Of a DNA stretch of 64,000 nucleotides, positions 47,660 to 64,000 are shown one piece after another. The position numbers and the translations under genes are program-made. Below the pieces are notes generated by a model. That model worked only from the letters and a program-made list of their open reading frames with translations. It did not search any database and was not told where the DNA came from. The number at the start of each line of letters is the position of its first letter. Position 1 is the first letter of the stretch. Source of the DNA: Amoebidium appalachense (lineage: Eukaryota; Ichthyosporea); NCBI GenBank assembly GCA_963693365.1, contig CAVNZM010000002.1, positions 13,950,001-14,014,000 of the forward strand. The letters run 5' to 3'.

Positions 47660-47862
47660 ACACACAAGCACACGCGCACGTAGCACACACTCACACATAC
47701 ACACATACCGTGCACACACACACAAACTGCACAAGCATACATACATGCATACATGCACACACTACACGCATACACGCACACACACACATGCACACACACA
47801 TGCACATACACATGCACACACACATGCACATACACATGCACACACACACACGTGTACACACC
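47530..47862. repeat. CA-rich microsatellite
   Basis: CA dinucleotides mixed with CGCA and CATGCACA units, immediately following the dispersed repeat. Confidence 0.95.
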
Positions 47863-49337
47863 CACACAAACATGCCCAATGAAGTATTATCAAAATCGGT
47901 GATTGAATGCCCTTTTCCCACTGTAACGTCCGGTAGGGACTGAGGTCGGTCTGGAACAGGCCGGTGTCTACTAGTGGGTTTTGTTCAGGATGGGTTACCA
48001 TATTTAGAAGTGGGTAATGCATAATGATCACCCCACTCCCCTCCCAAGCACGTGGAAGGAGAGGCAGGCCGGAAGGCACGTTTCAGGCTCATCCCTGCTG
48101 CGGTGGGTGACAGGAGAAGGCTCTTGACGAGTGGGATGAGGGTTTGGGGGGAGGGGGGATCATAGTGAATGTGAATGGGGGGGTTTTCTGCTCGGATGTT
48201 TTTTTTCTTTTTTTTTTTTGGGGGGGGGGGGGGGGAAGTGGGGGGACCCCGGGGGGGGGGGGGGGGGGGGGGGGGGGATGACGCATATATCATCATATGG
48301 GGCGCCCGGGGGGGCCTGACCTCGCCTGTCACAGTAGCGGTTAAAATGTGTGTGGTTGGGGGGGGGGGGGGGGGGGGGAGAGGGGGAGGGGGCTTCGAGC
48401 CTGGGTTTGTGTGTGGTGGGTCACAAAAAGGGAGGGGGGAGGGGGGAGGGGGGTGTACGTGTGCAATTACTCTAGCTTGAGCACATATGGATGCACGTGT
48501 GAAGTTAGCGCATTAGCTACATGTCAAACTAGGTTTTCACGTGCAACTGGGCCAGCCCGTACACCAACCACAACTGTATCATGTGTGCACGTAGCTAGAT
48601 TTGCAGTGCATCCGATTTTGAATTCCTTGTGTCTGAACAGTATCGGAGTTAGCTGGTAGGTTAATTATGCCCTTTTAGTTTCGAGCATCACGGTTCACGA
48701 CTTTAGGTTGACACATTCTTTGCCCCTTGGAAAGGGGGGGGGGTTTCAGGAATAACCCGTGGGTGTGGCACTACTGTACTTCGTAAGCTGACCTCCCTCT
48801 ACTGGGCGGCGTGGAAAAGGGGGAGGAGGCCTAGGGGGGGAAGGGCGGGGGAGAGCGGGGGAGGGGGGGGAGGGGGGGGGGAGGGGGGGGGGGCTGAAGG
48901 AATTGGGGGAAGGGGGGAGTCGTGGGAGACGGGTGTGGGAGACGGACACTAAGGCGGAAGCGGGACCCGTAATAGTTGGAGAGGGGTGGGGGGGAGGGGG
49001 TCCCGGGCGGGCGGCGCGGGGGGGGGGGGGGGGGGGGGGGGGGGGGTAAACACAAATTTGAATACTAGTGACACGGAAACGCTACATACGCAGACGGCGC
49101 ACGTACACACACATGTGGGCCGGGCACTCAGATACCTGTCCATATACAATTGAATTCTCACGTAAGGCGGCACACACGCAGACGTGACTGTAGCAAAAGT
49201 ATGTCTGATGGGGCTGGCTGGTCACGGGGTGTGTGAGGGTGTGTGTGTGTACGTGTGTGTGTGTGTGTTAGGGGGGGGGGGAGGGGGGGGGAGACGGGGA
49301 AGGGGGAAGGCAGGGCGAGGTAGGGGGCAGGAGGCCG

Positions 49338-49373
<36 letters not shown>

Positions 49374-50245
49374 GGGGGGGGGGGGGGAAGGGGGGGGGGG
49401 GTAAAAGATCTTTGGGAAGTTATCAATATGGAAATGGCATAGAAAGACTTTAGGATTCTTTCCCCAGTTGTATTGCTCCTTTTTACTTTAATACTGGGCT
49501 ACTGGGGAGGGATCCCTATATGTAATCATGGAACCACTACCAATAAGTGACCTTATAATTGTAAAGGTTTAAAAGTTTCCGTACACGGACCACACTTTAA
49601 CCCGTTCATACCGGCAAATTTCCCTAAGAGTCACTTCAGAAAGACAGAAACAGATACAAAAGTATATGAAATATTGATATTTTCCCCAAACCAACATAAA
49701 AACGTATGTAGGCAAGACATACACGTGTCGATATTTCAAGATTTATTTGAGCCTTTTCTATCGATTTTGAGCCGCAATAGAGTTGTTTAGAGCTGTTCAG
49801 AGCTGGCCGGCTGCCGGCCAAATGAATTAGTGCCGGCCCCAAGAGGTTATTAATCATCAATGATTACCGAAACTAATTTACCAGGAAACATGTAGGAAGC
49901 ATACCCTTTTTCCCTTTTTTTTTTTTTTTTTTTTTTTGGTGGGGGGGGGGGGGGGGGGGGGGGGGGTGTAAGGAGGGGGTGGTGGGGGGTGGTATTGAAT
50001 TTGAAACCGGGGGGGAGGGTGGGGGGGGGGGGGTAGTCAGAATATAGGGGGGAAGGGGGAGGGGTGGATGATTGTATTTGGGCCTCGGGGGGGGAGGGGG
50101 GGGGGGCAGGGGGGGGGGGGGAGAGAGACATGATAGGATTTTGGGTCGGTCGGGGAGGTGAGGGGGGATGGAAGATTGAAATTTAAACCAAGTTCCTGAC
50201 TACCCCCCCTCTGATTCAATTCTATTCTCCCTTGTGTACGTGTGG

Positions 50246-50291
<46 letters not shown>

Positions 50292-50960
50292 GGGGATGGT
50301 ACGGTGTTACAAGATGCCCGAATGTGTGTGTTCTCATACGCGTGGGGAGTATAAGAATTGATAGGGGGAGGGTGGTGGTAGTCAGTGATTTTTTTTTGCG
50401 GGGGGTTGGAGTTTTGAAGAGGGTCCCTGGAAAGGGGGGGGGGAGAGGGGGGGGGGGGGAAGGCGGGGGGAGGCGTGGGGAGGTGGGGGGGAGGGGGGGG
50501 GGGGGGGGGGGGGGGGGAGGGGGAGGGAGGGGTGGGAGTGGGGTTGCAGGTTCAATATTTGGCCGGTGTTTAATAATAATGAAAAGTTTACTACGTATAT
50601 ATCTACATGAGGAAGGGGGGGTGTGGGGTTCGAGGTTCAAATGGGGTCCCGGGGGAGGCTGGCGGGGGGAAGGGGGGAGGGGGGACGGGGGGACGGGGGG
50701 GGGAGGCGGGGGGGGGGGGTTGTTCGAGGTTCAAACCGTTGACAGCTCAAAATTGCTAACTAGACTTAGTCCCGCCTGAGGCCTATTTCAAATTCAACAA
50801 TCCCGTGGACGTCGCGCATGTGCCAATATTATTGTACGGTCACGTGCACTGATGTGTGTTTTTGATTTACGTGTGCTCACTGACATGTATGTGAGTGCCT
50901 AGGCCTGTACGTGCCACTGGACGGTATGTTTGTTACGCCGTGTGCAGTGAGTGTGTGTGT
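47863..50960. repeat. G-run-rich DNA with unique pieces, no supported gene
   Basis: G-runs at 48,219-48,235, 48,252-48,277, 48,358-48,378, 49,018-49,046, 49,338-49,371, 49,940-49,966, 50,239-50,290 and 50,489-50,517. 48,480-48,730 and 49,400-49,910 are unique, AT-rich and without coding signal. A word near TTCGAGGTTCAAA recurs between G-runs in 50,540-50,740. Confidence 0.8.
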
Positions 50961-51035
50961 ATGTGTGACGGCCCACGGTGTGTGTGTGCACGTGACGTGT
51001 GTGGATAAATGTGTGCCGGCGTGTGCCAGTGTACG

Positions 51036-51072
<37 letters not shown>

Positions 51073-51086
51073 CGTGTGTGTGTGAC

Positions 51087-51137
<51 letters not shown>

Positions 51138-51377
51138 CCGTGTCAGTGTGTGAATGGTGTGCGTGTGCGTGCCATGGTGCGTGTGCGTGCGTGCGTGCGT
51201 GCATGTATGTTTATGAAGTGTATGTTTGTGTACGTGTGTGCGTGCCAGTCACAGTGTGGCCGGCAGTGTGTGTGTGTACATGTGTGCCGGTGTGTGTCGC
51301 AGTGTGTGTCGTGTTTGTGTGTGCCGTGTGTGTGTGTGTGTGTGCCGCGGTGTGTGTGTGTGTGTGTGTGTGTGCCT

Positions 51378-51422
<45 letters not shown>

Positions 51423-51513
51423 GTGGCCATGGTGACGTGTGCGTGTGTACGTGTCTGTGTGCATGTGTGTGCGTGTGCGTATGTGCTTGTGTGCGACGGT
51501 GTGTTTGTGTGTT

Positions 51514-51600
<87 letters not shown>

Positions 51601-51605
51601 ATGTG
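50961..51605. repeat. TG-rich microsatellite block
   Basis: Over 600 bp of TG dinucleotides with CCGTG, TGCG and TTTG interruptions. Followed by a short unique piece and a 51,737-51,823 G-rich run. Confidence 0.95.
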
Positions 51606-51779
51606 ATTGCAGATCTGAGACGTGCAGATGTCAGATGTCACGTGCTGATGTCATGATGCATGCGCAGCATCATGTACGTCTCATGTACGTCCCATACGTG
51701 CATGTCACATAGTAACGTAGACCTGCTGCGGGCCGGGGGGAGGGGGGGAGAGAGGCAGGGGGAGGAGGGGGGGAGGGGG

Positions 51780-51823
<44 letters not shown>

Positions 51824-51839
51824 GAGGACGTGGACATTT

Positions 51840-52890
51840 TCACGTGTCTCGCGCCAAGTACTCGTGCGCCCCCGGCAACATTGAATGGAACGCAACATTG
51901 CATACCAAGTCAAAAATCGGCAATCGCGACCCTGGAATTGTTTTTCCAGAACTAACCTTTTTTAGCTCGCTGCGCCAGGGTAGGGATTACGAAAAAAAAT
52001 CGTCGTAATTACAATTAACGAGAGACTCCGATACGAATAAGGTCAGGGTACCGTCGTGACAGCTTTCGTATCAGGTGTGTAGCATTACAAACGCTTGAAT
52101 ATGTAAATTTCCCTATTTTTTCAATATTTTTGTTCAAGAACAGCACATTCCCCCCCAAGAACATATCTACAGCGCTTCTCATGTGCAATATCGAGCCCCG
52201 ATAAGTTTCCAGGGCTTGTAATCTTGCGGTACTCAATTTGTAAAAACACGTATTTTGAGTTTTGCGACTGGAGGGGCGTTTTAGGCGGGGCTTGCAGCTC
52301 CCCAAGAACCCACCCCGTTACGATTAAGAACTTGTGGTTACGATTGGCCAAAGGGCGAACACCAGCCCAACCCTGCGCTGCCTCGCTACCATTGGATCGG
52401 AAAACCCTATCCAATGATATGGTTTTGTGTCACTGGGCAGTGGCACTGGGTTCAACCAATCGGGTATGGCCTGAAAATACGTCATCAGTCGAATACGATT
52501 GGACCGGGTATGGGCTAATATTCACCGATTGGTCATTATTCTAGCATGTGTTGACGAAGTAACCAATCAAATCGAATAGTCATTGAATCCGATTGAGCAA
52601 TTTTGAACATCATTCTACAAGATTGACTCAGTTTTTACTTTCCCCATGTTTGAAACATGCCAAAAATGAAACGTATGGCGTGCAACTTTATTCAGTCCCT
52701 TTGCATTTCATTTACCCATTTTCGCCCATCCAGTCGTATTCAAGAGCTCCACCTCCAAATCATTTACATGCAACACATTTCCACTAAAATTCCACCTATC
52801 AATTGATTTACGTTTACGTGCTGCACCTTTCCATCAATATCTAATTTCCTTTTACCACTCCTTTTACACGTACACACCGGGAGTCGCGCG
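51840..52890. other. Unique DNA with a CCAAT/ATTGG cluster
   Basis: No exon is evident. Between about 52,390 and 52,590 at least six CCAAT or ATTGG words occur within 200 bp on both strands, as in the promoters of two genes in this window, but no gene start is seen near by. Confidence 0.5.
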
Positions 52891-53220
52891 ACTCGTTCCT
52901 CGTTTAAATCCTTCTTTCGCCAGATGCCACATTCCCTCTCTCCCCGTTTATTCCTACTTTCGCCAAATACAACATTCCCGCCTTCCTGTTTATTCCTTCT
53001 TTCGCGATATCCAACATTCCCTCGTTTCTGTTTATTCCCTCTTTCGCCACATATATACATATACAGCATTCCCTCTTTCCCTGTTTATTCCCCCTTTCGC
53101 CATATTCAACATTTCCACCAACAGTCATTTACACCCAACGCATTTCTGCTATTTCCACTTTTGATTCATTTCCAGACATGTAGCACGACTCGTTCCCCAT
53201 TTATTCCTTCTTTTACCGAT
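52891..53220 (+). repeat. 41-53-bp minisatellite
   Basis: A unit with CTTTCGCCA, CAACATTCCC and GTTTATTCC repeats with TTTCGCC at 52,915, 52,959, 53,000, 53,042 and 53,095. The flanking ACTCGTTCC word occurs at both ends (about 52,891 and 53,189). Confidence 0.8.
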
Positions 53221-53374
53221 TCAGAAGTCGACCGGATTCATACAGCCCAGCCCCGCCCCCCTCCGGACCCCCGTTACGGCGTAACGCTCCCTGCCCCCCC
53301 ATCCCCGGGGCCCAGCGTCACTCAGGAACGCCCCTCCTATATCTCGTACCACACCCCGCAGCTGCTGTCTCTGA

Positions 53375-53413
<39 letters not shown>

Positions 53414-54474
53414 TCTTGATCTTGCCCAGGCCCCATGTCGTGCGCGGGCACACGTGACACACCTCGTGTCTTGCGACAGTAAACATGTACAGATATACCA
53501 GATGATCATCTGAACAGCCCAGCTGACACCGCTTTATTTGCCCCCAAACAACCTCTATATGTGTGCTGTACATTTGCACTTACACGTATCTCGTGCCCAA
53601 AATTTGCAAGAGGTCACCACCAGTGTGACCAGATGTCATGCAGGATTATCAGGAAAGTAGGAAATTCTGAACCCGGAAACCGGTGGGGAACAAAACCGGA
53701 AATGAAGTAAAAGCGCCTACTAGCACGGAGGCGAAACACAAAAACAGTAAGTGCCGCTGTAACGGGTAAAAGCTACCAAAAACACGGCTATATCATTGTA
53801 CGGACAGTGATGAATATGTACAACAAAGCTGCCACGGTTGCTGCGGTGGGTTTCTTCGTACCGTGTTATATATCTCATGCATACTTTAAACACCACTGAT
53901 TTTTTTTTAGAATCAGACAGCAACCCAACGCTTAGAAGCAGCGAAAACAAGAGAGAAAGGAAGGAAGGAAGAAATTGGCATTACCACATCGCACACTCAA
54001 TCCCACGTGCATATAAGGAGCCCATATAAATGCCACATGCTTCTCTTTACGATATATGTTGTTACCGATTTACGATTTGCAAAACGACACAGTGGAACAA
54101 TATAAACACAAAAAAGTATAAACCTGATGGGCAAAGAGAAAAGGACCAAGAGAGTGTGCTGATTATTATGCGTATGTGCCTACACCTTCTCCTTTGCTCA
54201 AATGCCCCCCCCCCCTCCCCCCCTTCCTCCCCCCCCCCCCCCCCCCTTAACATACACACACACCTCCCCCTAGCACCCCCCCCCCAAAAAAAATAAAAAG
54301 AAAAATAAAATAACAATAAAAAAGAAAATGATAAAAAATTCTGAGCACTATATATTCTACAAATCCTAATACCTTTCCGCCAAACTGGTTCATAGTTCTC
54401 ATGAGAGCACGAACGCAGAAAAAAGAAAAACCACCAGAAGGCCGTGATTAAGATGGCATGATCCATGCACAATA
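53221..54474. other. Region downstream of the HOOK gene
   Basis: C-runs (53,379-53,411, 54,229-54,246) and A-rich DNA (54,284-54,330). A minus-strand AATAAA at 53,533-53,538 is possible for HOOK but distant. No other gene is supported. Confidence 0.6.
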
Positions 54475-63681
<9,207 letters not shown>

Positions 63682-63772
63682 CTCACACTCATGTCAGCCA
63701 TGGAGACACAGACCTACAAACACGCATGCCACCAGCACACGCACACACACAAATACGCACGCAGAAGCACAC

Positions 63773-63915
<143 letters not shown>

Positions 63916-64000
63916 TACACACACACCACATGTACACACGGACGCGCGCGCATCACACACACACACAAACACACAAACACACAAACACACACACACACAC

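Overview
The window looks like nuclear DNA of a eukaryote, most likely a unicellular one, dominated by simple-sequence DNA. Long poly-C/poly-G runs, (CA)n/(TG)n and (GA)n/(CT)n tracts fill most intergenic and intronic space. The real genes are islands of non-repetitive, GC-rich exons with GT-AG introns, many of them phase 0. I saw no prokaryotic gene organisation, no tRNA or rRNA gene and no CRISPR array. A dynein-adaptor HOOK gene, a Bot1/mS45-like mitoribosomal protein, an MFSD5-family transporter exon and a non-LTR retrotransposon fit an opisthokont-like protist, but the species assignment is inference only.

Layout. 1-5.6 kb is microsatellite and inverted-repeat DNA. At 5.6-6.2 kb a retrotransposon 3'-UTR-like repeat abuts a lone MFSD5-like C-terminal exon. 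At 7.4-11.1 kb there are a few minus-strand exons of an unrecognised gene among repeats. At 14.2-19.6 kb lies a nine-exon minus-strand cystathionine gamma-lyase, reconstructed with consistent intron phases. It is divergent from a six-exon plus-strand mitochondrial (Bot1/mS45-like) gene at 20.7-26.7 kb, with a 1.1 kb shared promoter region. 26.7-35.8 kb holds repeats, including an unusual satellite built on GTGATATCAC-type words (about 29.8-30.6 kb). At 35.9-37.3 kb is an intronless minus-strand choloylglycine hydrolase-family enzyme with a signal peptide and a C-terminal membrane anchor. At 37.5-41.4 kb is a block bounded by 21-bp inverted termini and an 11-bp direct repeat, containing a long LINE-type reverse transcriptase ORF. 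A decayed relative lies at 42.5-43.7 kb. 44.7-45.2 kb holds a possible first exon pair of an unknown gene. 45-54 kb is again repeats. 54.5-63.7 kb is a minus-strand HOOK gene, 13 exons, with its N-terminal half outside the window.

The host genes are unrelated functions (sulfur amino-acid metabolism, mitochondrial translation, amide hydrolysis, vesicle transport) and do not form a pathway. Shared traits are TATA boxes about 113 bp upstream of the ATG in two of them, and exon edges placed directly against (CA)n/(TG)n or C-tracts, so that microsatellites supply splice sites.
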